The notes under the pieces are model-generated. The model was not told where the DNA came from. It saw only the letters and a list, made by a program, of their open reading frames with translations, and did not search any database. From NCBI RefSeq assembly GCF_027214045.1, contig NZ_JAPWHE010000004.1:1-64000 (forward strand): DNA of 64,000 bases, written 5' to 3'. Source of the stretch: Castellaniella denitrificans (GTDB lineage: Bacteria > Pseudomonadota > Gammaproteobacteria > Burkholderiales > Burkholderiaceae_B). This document shows positions 7,892 to 15,550 of this stretch, one piece after another (within the stretch, counting starts at the first letter, position 1; each line of letters begins with the position of its first letter). The position numbers and the translations under genes were made by a program.

Positions 7892-9256
7892 ATGACTCGA
7901 ATCGAACGCGTGATTCAGCGGATCCATCGCGGGATGGCCGATGGCATCTGGCCGCCCGGGGCGCGGATCTGGTCGATCCGCACGGCTGCGGTGGAATTGG
8001 GCCTGTCCAAGAACACGGTGGCCGAAGCCTATGACCGCATGGTGGCCCTGGGGCAACTGGAAGCCCGCGTGGGGTCGGGCTATTACGTGCCCGTGTCGAC
8101 CCGCCGGGAACGTCTGCCCAAGGCGCTGTCCGTCGCCCAGGCCGTGGATGCGGTGTCGCTGCTCAGGGAACAGTTGGTGCGGCAGTACGAGGTCCGGGTC
8201 GGCGAGGGCCGGCCGCCGCATGACTGGGCCGGCACGCCGGAATTCCGTCCGCCATCGGGTTCCCGCCGGCCACGCGAGGACAACGAAGTCCATGGTTACG
8301 GCAATCCCTGGGGATTCGCGCCGTTGCGTGAATACCTGGCCCGGCATCTGGCCGATTTGCGCATCCAGGCGGAACCCGAGCAGATACTGACCACCATGGG
8401 AGCCAACCATGCGCTGGATCTCATCGCCCGGCAACTGCTCGAGCCCGGGGATACCGTGCTGGTGGACAGTCCCGGCTACTATCCGCTGTTCGCCAAATTG
8501 CATCTGATCGGCGTGCAGATCATCGGTGTGCGGCGCCTGATCGATGGTCCCGACATCGAGGATCTGAACGCCAAGGCCGCCCGCTACCGGCCCAAGCTGT
8601 TCTTTACGCAGTCGCAGGCCCACAATCCGACCGGTGGCTCGATGTCCTTGCCGACGGGCCATCGCATATTGCTTGCGGCCGCCCAGCATCGCTTCCAGGT
8701 GGTCGAAGAGGATCCCTTCGCGGACATCCTGCCCGCCGACGCCCCCCGGCTGGCCAGTCTCGATCAGCTCGAGCGCGTCATTTACGTGGGGACTTTTTCC
8801 AAGACGCTGTCGGCCGGACTGCGGGTGGGCTATCTGGCCTGCCATTCGACTCTGGCGCGTTCACTGTGCGACCTGAAAATGCTCACGATCGCCAGTTCGG
8901 GCGATATCGCCGAACGGATGCTCTACGATTTCATCGCCTGCGGCCATTATTTGAAGCATCTGCGCAAACTGCGCGCCCAGGTGGCCCAGGCCACCGAACA
9001 GTCGCTCCAGATTCTGCGGGATCTGGAGCTGGATGTCTTTTGCGAGCCATCGGGCTGCTTTTATCTCTGGGTGTATCTGCATCCCGGAGACCATGAGGAA
9101 AGGCTGGTGCGGGAGGCGTCCGAGCGCAGCATCTTCATTGCGCCAGGCCGGCTTTTCATGCCGGACCGGACCAGCATGCGTCCCGCCATGCGACTGAACA
9201 TCGCCTATGCCGCGCACCCGAAATTCATCGAGTTCATGCGCCATCGCGGGCGTTGA
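7892..9256 (+). CDS. MocR/GabR-type regulator: GntR DNA-binding domain fused to an aminotransferase fold
   Basis: A 454-residue two-domain transcription factor. Residues 1-70 are a GntR winged helix (GLSKNTVAEAYDRMVALGQL-EARVGSGYYV). Residues 110-450 are a fold-type I aminotransferase-like domain with PLP-site features: NPTGGSMS, EDPFADI, and GTFSKTLSAGLRVGY carrying the PLP lysine (about K304). In this family PLP usually serves as a sensor, not for transamination. The gene diverges from the TRAP-mvaA operon with about 200 bp between starts, so it is the likely local regulator, probably through the GGTACA repeats. Its effector is unknown; mevalonate has no amino group, which makes the pairing odd. 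Confidence 0.9.
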   Translation: MTRIERVIQRIHRGMADGIWPPGARIWSIRTAAVELGLSKNTVAEAYDRMVALGQLEARVGSGYYVPVSTRRERLPKALSVAQAVDAVSLLREQLVRQYEVRVGEGRPPHDWAGTPEFRPPSGSRRPREDNEVHGYGNPWGFAPLREYLARHLADLRIQAEPEQILTTMGANHALDLIARQLLEPGDTVLVDSPGYYPLFAKLHLIGVQIIGVRRLIDGPDIEDLNAKAARYRPKLFFTQSQAHNPTGGSMSLPTGHRILLAAAQHRFQVVEEDPFADILPADAPRLASLDQLERVIYVGTFSKTLSAGLRVGYLACHSTLARSLCDLKMLTIASSGDIAERMLYDFIACGHYLKHLRKLRAQVAQATEQSLQILRDLELDVFCEPSGCFYLWVYLHPGDHEERLVREASERSIFIAPGRLFMPDRTSMRPAMRLNIAYAAHPKFIEFMRHRGR

Positions 9257-9306
9257 TGAGGATCGATCCCCATCCGGCCCACTGGGCGAGCCACGCCCGC
9301 GGCCGC

Positions 9307-9873
9307 TCAGGCGCGCAGGGTCTTCAGCGCCGTGGCCCAGCGCAGCAGTTCGTCCAGCAGCGTCGTGGCCGAGGCGTCGATCAGTTCGTTGGAGGCGAAT
9401 TCGCCGTTTTCCCGGATGTGCTTGGCCACCATGGGGATGGCGACGCCTTCGACCATGGGCATCATCTTCAGGGTGGTGACTTGCGGCTTGACCGACTGGA
9501 CCGCGCGCAGGCCGCCCGATACCCCGCCGTAACCGACGAAGCCGCAGGGCTTTTCGTTCCATTCCTTGTAGACGAAGTCCAGCGCGTTCACCAGGGAGGG
9601 CGGCGCGCTGTAGTTGTATTCGGGCGTCACGAAGACATAGGCGTCGGCGCGGGACACGCTGGCGCTCCAGCGCTTGGTGTGGTCGTGCGCGTATTGCTGC
9701 ATGCGGGGATGCACCGGCTCGTCGTAGAGGGGCAGCTTGAAGTCGGCCAGGTCCACCAGTTCGACGTCGAACTGGCCGTGGGCGCGCGCGAATTCGTGGA
9801 ACCAGCGGGCGACCGAGGGACCGACCCGACCGGGACGGGTGCTGCAGATGATGACTTGGAGCTTGAGCGGCAT
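9307..9873 (-). CDS. NADPH-dependent FMN reductase family oxidoreductase
   Basis: A flavodoxin-like quinone/FMN reductase of 188 residues. The N-terminus (LKLQVIICSTRPGRVGPSVA) is the phosphate-binding loop for FMN, and TPEYNYSAPPSLVNALDFV is the second conserved flavin-binding motif, followed by GYGGVSGGLRAVQ. Such enzymes reduce quinones, azo dyes or free FMN using NAD(P)H; the physiological substrate cannot be told. It is followed upstream on the same strand by a pirin gene, 32 bp away, so the two are probably cotranscribed. Confidence 0.88.
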   Translation of the reverse strand: MPLKLQVIICSTRPGRVGPSVARWFHEFARAHGQFDVELVDLADFKLPLYDEPVHPRMQQYAHDHTKRWSASVSRADAYVFVTPEYNYSAPPSLVNALDFVYKEWNEKPCGFVGYGGVSGGLRAVQSVKPQVTTLKMMPMVEGVAIPMVAKHIRENGEFASNELIDASATTLLDELLRWATALKTLRA

Positions 9874-9905
9874 CGTGTGTTTCCTTGCTTGTGAGGGGGT
9901 GATGG

Positions 9906-10790
9906 TCAGCCCGCGCCTTCGGGGAGCGGGATGAATTCCCGGTCGTCGCCGACCGGCAGGGCCATGCGTTGGGCGCGCCAGTCCTCGCGGGCCTGTTCGA
10001 GCCGGTCCTTGGACGAGGACACGAAATTCCAGTGGATGAATCGTTCGCCGACGGGTTCGCCGCCCAGCAGCATGACGGTGGCGGGCCCGCGGGCCCGGAT
10101 GTGCGCGGCGCGGCCAGGGTCCAGGACCCGCATTTGCCCTTCGGACAGCGGGTGGCCGTCCAGCTCGACGGCGCCCCGGGCCACGTAGACGGCGCGTTCG
10201 GAATAGTCGGTGCCCAGGGTGCGGCGCGCGCCGTCGGCCATTTCCCAGTGCAGGTAGAACAGGGGCGAATGCGTCCGGACGCGGGCGGCGGCGCCGTCGA
10301 TGGCGCCCGCGATCAGGCGGCCGGCGACGCCGCCCTCGTCGAATTCGGGCAGCTCTTCGGCACCCTGGTGGTGATGGAAGGCCGGCGCCGTTTCCTCGTG
10401 TTCGCGCGGCAGGGCGACCCAGGCCTGGATGCCGTGCATGGTGGCGCCGTGGGCGCGGGCATATTCCAGTCTTTCGCTGTGGGTGATGCCGCTGCCGGCG
10501 GTCATCCAGTTGACCTCGCCGGGACGGATTTCCTGATTCGATCCCAGGCTGTCGCGGTGGGTGATGGCGCCGCTGTACAGGTAGGTGACGGTGGACAGGC
10601 CGATGTGGGGGTGCGGCCTGACGTCCAGTTCGAGCGGGGCGCCGCGCGCCACATCCAGCGGTCCCAGGTGATCGAAGAAGATGAAGGGCCCCACCATGCG
10701 GCGCTTGCGGAAAGGCAGCACGCGGCCGACGATGAAGCCTCCGCCCAGGTCGTGCGTGCGGCGGTCGATCAGCAGGGTGGCGGTCGTCAT
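9906..10790 (-). CDS. Pirin family protein
   Basis: A 294-residue bicupin. The N-terminal cupin carries the pirin metal-site pattern RPHPHIGLSTVTYLYSGAI (two His), then GSGITHSE with a further His, and GIQAWVALP. The second cupin (about residues 175-260) lacks obvious metal ligands, as usual. Some bacterial pirins act as quercetin dioxygenases and others modulate metabolic enzymes; I cannot choose between these. The C-terminus (GERFIHWNFVSSSKDRLEQA) is the standard family tail. It is the upstream partner of the FMN reductase gene. Confidence 0.9.
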   Translation of the reverse strand: MTTATLLIDRRTHDLGGGFIVGRVLPFRKRRMVGPFIFFDHLGPLDVARGAPLELDVRPHPHIGLSTVTYLYSGAITHRDSLGSNQEIRPGEVNWMTAGSGITHSERLEYARAHGATMHGIQAWVALPREHEETAPAFHHHQGAEELPEFDEGGVAGRLIAGAIDGAAARVRTHSPLFYLHWEMADGARRTLGTDYSERAVYVARGAVELDGHPLSEGQMRVLDPGRAAHIRARGPATVMLLGGEPVGERFIHWNFVSSSKDRLEQAREDWRAQRMALPVGDDREFIPLPEGAG

Positions 10791-10861
10791 GGCTTGCCTC
10801 GCGCGGGCCGGGAGGGAGCGGCCCCGCGATTACGATAATCGGGAATGCGCCCGGAAAACAA

Positions 10862-10892
10862 GCGAGCCCCCGGACGGGGGGCTCGCGAGTCG
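10862..10892 (-). terminator. Intrinsic terminator of the second TRAP operon
   Basis: A 10-bp stem (GCGAGCCCCC with GGGGGCTCGC) lies just past the large permease stop. Read on the minus strand it is followed by TTGTTTT. Confidence 0.75.
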
Positions 10893-10913
10893 CCGAGGGT
10901 GACTGATCCGCGG

Positions 10914-12212
10914 CTACATGTGGCTCGGCAGCCAGGTGGCCAGTGCCGGAAAGTACCAGAGGAGAAAGAGCGTGAGGGCCATCAGGCCGAAATAGGGGGC
11001 GCAGATCCGGGCCAGGTAGGTGATTTCCTTGCCGGTCATGCTTTGCAGCACGAACAGGTTGAAGCCCACCGGCGGCGTGATCTGGGCGGTTTCCACGGTG
11101 ATGACCAGGAAGATCCCGAACCAGATCGGGTCGATGCCGGCCGCCTGGATGATGGGCAGCACCACGCCCATGGTGAGGACGATGGTGGAGATGCCGTCCA
11201 GGAAGCAGCCCAGCACGATGTAGAACAGGCTGAGGACGATGATCAGCATGCCGGGCGACAGGTTCAGGCCGCCGACGAATTCCGCCAGTTGGCGGGGCAG
11301 TCCGATATAGCCCATGGACAGGGTCATGAAGGCGGCGCCCGACAGGATCAGGGCGATCATGCAGTACAGGCGCGTGGCCCCCAGCAGTGCGTCGCGGAAC
11401 GATTGCCAGGTCAGGGATTTTTGCCAGGCCGACAGCAGGAAGGCGCCCAGGACGCCAATGGCGGCCGATTCGGTGGCGGTGGCCACGCCGCTGTAGATGC
11501 TGGCGATCACCCCCAGGATGAGCAGGACCACGGGGATCAGCTGGCGCGATTCGCGCAGTTTCTCCCGCAGTGGCAGGCGGCCTTCCGCCGATTCCGGGAC
11601 GCGATCGGGGTGCAGCAGCGCCCAGCCCGCGAGCCAGCCGCTGAACAGCAGCGCCAGCAGCACCCCGGGCACCACCCCGGCGATGAAGAGCTTGGCGATC
11701 GAGGTTTCCGCCGCCACGCCATAGACGATCAGGATGATCGATGGCGGAATCAGCAGGCCCAGGGTGGCGGGGCCGCCCAGCGAGCCGATGATCTGCGCGT
11801 CGGGGTAGCCGCGCCGCCGCAGTTCGGGCAGATTCATGCGGCCCACGGTGACGCAGGTGGCGGCCGAGGATCCGCAGACCGAGGCGAAGATCGTGCAGCC
11901 CAGCACATTGGTGTGCAACAGGCGGCCGGGCAGGCGGTTGACCCAGGGCGCCAGGCCGCGGAACAGGTTTTCGGACAGATTGGTGCGATAGAGGATTTCG
12001 CCCATCCAGATGAACAAGGGCAGAGCGGTCAGTGTCCAGCTGCTGGAACTGCCCCAGATGGTCATGGCCATGGCGTCGCCCGCAGGACGGCTGGAAAACA
12101 GTTCCATGCCGAACCAGGCCACGCCTGCGAGGGTCAGACCGACCCAGACGCCGCCGCCCAGCAGGGTCAGGAGGACGACGATCAGAATGATGCCGACGGT
12201 GATTTCACTCAT
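10914..12212 (-). CDS. TRAP transporter large permease (DctM type), second system
   Basis: A 432-residue, twelve-helix Na+/solute symport subunit. Family signatures include GSSAATCVTVGRMNLPEL, PPSIILIVYGVAAETSIAKLF, ATATESAAIGVLGA and LGCFLDGISTIVLTMG. I start it at the ATG at 12212 (MSEITVGIILIVV), which has GGAGGA 8 nt upstream and overlaps the end of the small subunit gene; a longer open frame reaches 12278 inside that gene. It is the last gene of the operon before a terminator. Shared operators suggest its substrate feeds the pxp operon (see findings). Confidence 0.93.
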   Translation of the reverse strand: MSEITVGIILIVVLLTLLGGGVWVGLTLAGVAWFGMELFSSRPAGDAMAMTIWGSSSSWTLTALPLFIWMGEILYRTNLSENLFRGLAPWVNRLPGRLLHTNVLGCTIFASVCGSSAATCVTVGRMNLPELRRRGYPDAQIIGSLGGPATLGLLIPPSIILIVYGVAAETSIAKLFIAGVVPGVLLALLFSGWLAGWALLHPDRVPESAEGRLPLREKLRESRQLIPVVLLILGVIASIYSGVATATESAAIGVLGAFLLSAWQKSLTWQSFRDALLGATRLYCMIALILSGAAFMTLSMGYIGLPRQLAEFVGGLNLSPGMLIIVLSLFYIVLGCFLDGISTIVLTMGVVLPIIQAAGIDPIWFGIFLVITVETAQITPPVGFNLFVLQSMTGKEITYLARICAPYFGLMALTLFLLWYFPALATWLPSHM

Positions 12213-12714
12213 GATGGGATTCCTCCGCAGACTGGGCCGGAACGCGTTTGCCGAGGAGTTCCAGCCAGAGCTCGTCAAGGAAGGCGATGAAGAAGATCAG
12301 GGTGCCGAGCGCCATGGAAATCTGCGGGATCCACAGGGGGGTGGCGTCGATGCCGGTGGAAATATCCTGGTATGCCCAGGATTGCCAGACCAGGCGGGCC
12401 GAATACAGGGCCAGAAAGCCGGACAGCGCTGTGGCGATGGACAGGGCGACGAGCTCCAGACCCCGCCGCTTTGCGCCCTTGAGCATGCCCAGGACCAGCG
12501 TGACACGGATGTGTTCGCCCTTTTTCAGGGTGCTGGCCAAGGCCAGGAAGCCTGCGCCGGCCATCAGGTAGCCGGCGTAGGCGTCGATGCCGCCCACAGG
12601 GAAGCCCGCCAGGCGGCCTACGATGGAATAACTGACCATCAGCAGTACGCCGATCATGCCCAGGCCGGCGAGCCAGCTGCTGCCGGTATACAGGCCATCG
12701 AGGAATTTGCGCAT
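12205..12714 (-). CDS. TRAP transporter small permease (DctQ type), second system
   Basis: A 169-residue four-helix membrane protein. VLLMVSYSIVGRLAGFPVGGIDAYAGYLMAG matches the DctQ pattern of first helix, short loop and second helix; KKGEHIRVTLVLGML is the usual cytoplasmic motif. It overlaps the large permease start by 8 bp and lies 16 bp behind the binding protein, so the three are one operon. Confidence 0.9.
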   Translation of the reverse strand: MRKFLDGLYTGSSWLAGLGMIGVLLMVSYSIVGRLAGFPVGGIDAYAGYLMAGAGFLALASTLKKGEHIRVTLVLGMLKGAKRRGLELVALSIATALSGFLALYSARLVWQSWAYQDISTGIDATPLWIPQISMALGTLIFFIAFLDELWLELLGKRVPAQSAEESHHE

Positions 12715-12730
12715 GGCGGGCTCCGGGGGA

Positions 12731-13765
12731 TCAGTTGGAGGTCGTGGCTTGCTGGATCATGCGGGCGTTGGCCCCTTGGCCGAGGGCGCGCATCCGGCCC
12801 GAGGCATCCAGGACTTCCTTGCCTTCGGCGCCGGCGGTCTTCAGCCATTCGCGGATGACCGTCTGGCCGATTTCCACCAGATCGGACTTGAGCTGGGGCG
12901 TGGGCTCGTTGACCTGCATGCCGTTGGCCTTGAGCTTGGCGATGGAGGCTTCGTCGACCTTGCGGGATTCTTCCCAGCCGCGTTTCTCAGCGGCGGCGGC
13001 GGCCTTGCGGACGGCTTCCTGGGTGGCCGGGCTCAGCGATTCGAAGGCGCGCTTGTTGGCGACCACGGCGTTCTTGGGAATCCAGGCCTGGACGTTGGTG
13101 TAGTACTTCAGGTTTTCATACAGCTTGTTGTCCGCGCCGGTGGCGCTGGAGGTGATCAGGCCGTCGACCACGCCCGTGGCCAGCGCCTGGGACAGTTCGG
13201 CTTCCTGGACCGTGACCGGCTGCGCGCCGATCAGTTCGCCGATGCGCGCCGTGGTCGGGCTGTACACGCGCCATTTCAGGCCCTTGAGATCGGCGGCCGA
13301 CTGGATCGGCTTGTTGGTGTAGATGCCCTGCGGCGGCCAGGCCACGGCATAGAGCAGCACCATGCCTTGCTGATCCAGTTTCTTTTCCAGCAGCGGACGC
13401 TGGGCCTGATACAGCTTCCAGGCTTCGTCGTAGTTGCTGACCAGGAAGGGCAGGCCGTCCAGGCCGAACAGCGGCCATTCGTTCTGGAAGCTGACCATGA
13501 AGAATTCGCCCGCCTGGGCCTGGTTGCCCTGCACGGCCCGCTTGATTTCGGGCATCTTGAACAGGGATGCGCCCGAGTGGACGGTGATCTTCAGATCGCC
13601 CTGGGTCGCCTGATCGACGTCCTTGGAAAACTGGGCGAGGTTTTTCGAATGGAAATTGAAGGCGGGGTAGGCAGAGGCGAGATCCCACTGCGTGGCGGCC
13701 TGCGCCTGGAAGGAGAGGCCGAGACCGGCGATCAGGGCGGTGGCAAAGAGAGTGCGACGTTTCAT
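12731..13765 (-). CDS. TRAP transporter solute-binding protein (DctP type), second system
   Basis: Periplasmic receptor of 344 residues. The ATG at 13765 is chosen because AGGAG lies upstream at good spacing and it opens a clean Sec signal peptide (MKRRTLFATALIAGLGLSFQ, cleavage near AQA-AT). The open frame extends to 13933 with no signal-like sequence. The mature part follows the DctP scheme: WDLASAYPAFNFHSKNLAQF, then KITVHSGASLF, then LKGLKWRVYSPTTARIGELI with the family's ligand-binding Arg region. The family often binds carboxylates; the ligand is not identifiable from sequence. It is the first gene of an operon whose upstream region carries a GntR/FCD-type operator. Confidence 0.92.
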   Translation of the reverse strand: MKRRTLFATALIAGLGLSFQAQAATQWDLASAYPAFNFHSKNLAQFSKDVDQATQGDLKITVHSGASLFKMPEIKRAVQGNQAQAGEFFMVSFQNEWPLFGLDGLPFLVSNYDEAWKLYQAQRPLLEKKLDQQGMVLLYAVAWPPQGIYTNKPIQSAADLKGLKWRVYSPTTARIGELIGAQPVTVQEAELSQALATGVVDGLITSSATGADNKLYENLKYYTNVQAWIPKNAVVANKRAFESLSPATQEAVRKAAAAAEKRGWEESRKVDEASIAKLKANGMQVNEPTPQLKSDLVEIGQTVIREWLKTAGAEGKEVLDASGRMRALGQGANARMIQQATTSN

Positions 13766-13953
13766 CGAGGACTCCTGGAAAACGATCGTGGAACATTGCC
13801 CGGCAGGCCGGCGGCGGTGCGGCCTCGGACCGGCCATTGGCAATGGCGTGCGACAAAGATAGAGCATCCGTGACCGTTCGTCGATCAGGGTTTTCAACAA
13901 TAATGTTGTTTTTGTAGTTGATGTAGTCTTCAATCGTTCATTTTATATTTTAA

Positions 13954-13969
13954 ATCGTTGAACAATGAT
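13954..13969. promoter_or_regulatory. FCD/FadR-type operator upstream of the second TRAP operon
   Basis: ATCGTTGAACAATGAT is an imperfect palindrome containing TCGTTGAACAA, which fits the FadR-subfamily consensus TNGTNNNACNA. It lies in an AT-rich 277-bp gap between the FCD regulator and the TRAP operon, about 190 bp before the TRAP start codon. A half site (AATCGTTCA) lies some 20 bp nearer the operon. The same core occurs as a perfect palindrome before pxpA. Confidence 0.55.
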
Positions 13970-14042
13970 AAGGTCGAATCGACAGACATGCCGAGTCACC
14001 GGCCTGCAAGGGCGGCGACGGGCGGCGCGGCGCGACGGGCCG

Positions 14043-14714
14043 TCAGTCGACATGGGCGGAATACACGGACAGCACCATGCGCTCGGACTGGATCAGGTAG
14101 CTCTCCAGGTTGCGCGCCGCCGTCGCCGTGTCGCCCTGGTCGAACAATTCCAGCAGACGGCCGTTGAGGTCGACGAAAGGCGCATGCAGATACTCGGGAT
14201 CGTCCAGCAGGCCGAAGGCCAGCCGCAATTCGGCGGAGATGTCGGCGAACATCGCCGACAGGCGCACGCTGTCGGCCAGCGCCACGATGGCGGCATGGAA
14301 CATCATGTTGGCCGACCCGACCTCGAGCCAGTCGCCGGCGTCGCGCATGCGGCGGGCCTGTTCCATGGCCTGTTCCATGCGTTTGTGGGCGGGGTGGCGC
14401 GGCCAGGCCTGGGCCAGCGCCTGGCATTCGATCAGGCGGCGGACCCGGTAGATGTCGATGATGTCGGCAATCGATGGCACCACCACCGAGACGCCGCGAT
14501 TGGGCTCGTGGCGCAGCAGCCCTTCTTTGGACAGGATCCGGAAGGCCTCGCGCAAGGTGTTGCGCGAGACTTCCAGTTGTTCGCTCAGTCCCGCCTCGGA
14601 CAGGCGCTGCCCCGCCCGAAGCTGGCCGTGGATGAGCTGCTGGCGGATGGTTTCAGCCACCGTGTCGGTCAGACTCAGCGCGGCGCTGGGGTTGGGATAA
14701 TGGCGAGCATGCAT
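14043..14714 (-). CDS. GntR-family transcriptional regulator, FCD (FadR) subgroup
   Basis: A 223-residue repressor or activator. Residues 15-80 form the winged helix (DTVAETIRQQLIHGQLRAGQ, then LEVSRNTLREAFRILSKEGLL). The C-terminal all-helical FCD domain has the metal/carboxylate-binding His residues, including NMMFHAAIVALA and the ending SERMVLSVYSAHVD. FCD proteins typically sense small carboxylates through a bound metal. The gene diverges from the pxpA operon, and the second TRAP operon lies downstream on its own strand. Operators matching its subgroup occur before both, so it probably controls uptake and degradation of one carboxylate substrate. Confidence 0.9.
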   Translation of the reverse strand: MHARHYPNPSAALSLTDTVAETIRQQLIHGQLRAGQRLSEAGLSEQLEVSRNTLREAFRILSKEGLLRHEPNRGVSVVVPSIADIIDIYRVRRLIECQALAQAWPRHPAHKRMEQAMEQARRMRDAGDWLEVGSANMMFHAAIVALADSVRLSAMFADISAELRLAFGLLDDPEYLHAPFVDLNGRLLELFDQGDTATAARNLESYLIQSERMVLSVYSAHVD

Positions 14715-14737
14715 GAGGGGTCCCGAAAATTCAGCCA

Positions 14738-14754
14738 GGATCGTTCAACGATCC
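14738..14754. promoter_or_regulatory. Perfect FCD/FadR-type operator between gntR and pxpA
   Basis: GGATCGTTCAACGATCC is a perfect 17-nt inverted repeat around a central C. Its core TCGTTCAACGA satisfies TNGTNNNACNA exactly. It lies 24 bp upstream of the FCD regulator start and 32 bp upstream of pxpA, where it could control both. Confidence 0.65.
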
Positions 14755-14785
14755 GCAGCATATTTTGTCATGATAAGGAACGCAC

Positions 14786-15550
14786 ATGGACTTGAACAGC
14801 GATCTGGGTGAAAGCTTTGGCGCCTGGCGCATGGGCGATGACGCCGCCATGCTGGACATCGTCACCAGCGCCAATGTGGCGTGCGGCTTTCATGCCGGGG
14901 ACCCGGCCGGCATGCTGGACACCCTGCGAGCGGCCGCCGAGCGCGGCGTGGCGATCGGTGCGCACGTGGCCTATCCCGACCTGGCGGGCTTCGGCCGGCG
15001 CAACATGGACCCGTCCAGCCGCGAACTGGTGGCCGACGTCATCTATCAGATCGGCGCCCTGCAGGGACTGGCCGCGGCGGCGGGCACCCGCGTGACGTAC
15101 GTGAAGCCTCACGGCGCCTTGTACAACACCATTGCCCGCGACGAGCGCCAGGCGGCGGATGTCATCGCCGCCTTGCTGGCGCTCGACCCCGGCCTGGTCC
15201 TGATGGGGCTCGCCGGTTCGCCCTTGCTGGACTGGGCGCGGGCCCGCGGTCTGCGCGTGGTGGCCGAAGCGTTCGCGGATCGAGCCTATGCGCCGGATGG
15301 CGCGCTGGTGTCGCGCCGCGAGGCCGGCGCCGTGCTGCACGATCCCGATCAGGTTGCCGAGCGCATGCTCGACCTGGTCCGCACGGGCGAAATCACCGCC
15401 ATCGATGGCAGCCGCGTGCGCCTGCGGGCCGATTCCATCTGCGTGCATGGCGACAGCCCGGGGGCCGTGGCCATGGCGCGCGCGGTGCGGCAGCGGCTGG
15501 AGGCGGCTGGCGTGGCACTGGCGCCGTTCGCCGGGGTGCGGGTTTCATGA
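14786..15550 (+). CDS. pxpA: LamB/YcsF family protein, 5-oxoprolinase subunit A
   Basis: A 254-residue TIM-barrel-like protein of the LamB/YcsF family. The N-terminus [14 protein letters not shown] and the motifs [35 protein letters not shown] and the C-terminal [10 protein letters not shown] are diagnostic. In E. coli and B. subtilis PxpA acts with PxpB and PxpC to hydrolyse 5-oxoproline to glutamate using ATP. AAGGAA precedes the ATG by 6 nt. The stop overlaps the next start (ATGA). The family is also found in clusters of unknown carboxylase function, so 5-oxoproline is the best guess but not certain. Confidence 0.9.
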   Translation: MDLNSDLGESFGAWRMGDDAAMLDIVTSANVACGFHAGDPAGMLDTLRAAAERGVAIGAHVAYPDLAGFGRRNMDPSSRELVADVIYQIGALQGLAAAAGTRVTYVKPHGALYNTIARDERQAADVIAALLALDPGLVLMGLAGSPLLDWARARGLRVVAEAFADRAYAPDGALVSRREAGAVLHDPDQVAERMLDLVRTGEITAIDGSRVRLRADSICVHGDSPGAVAMARAVRQRLEAAGVALAPFAGVRVS

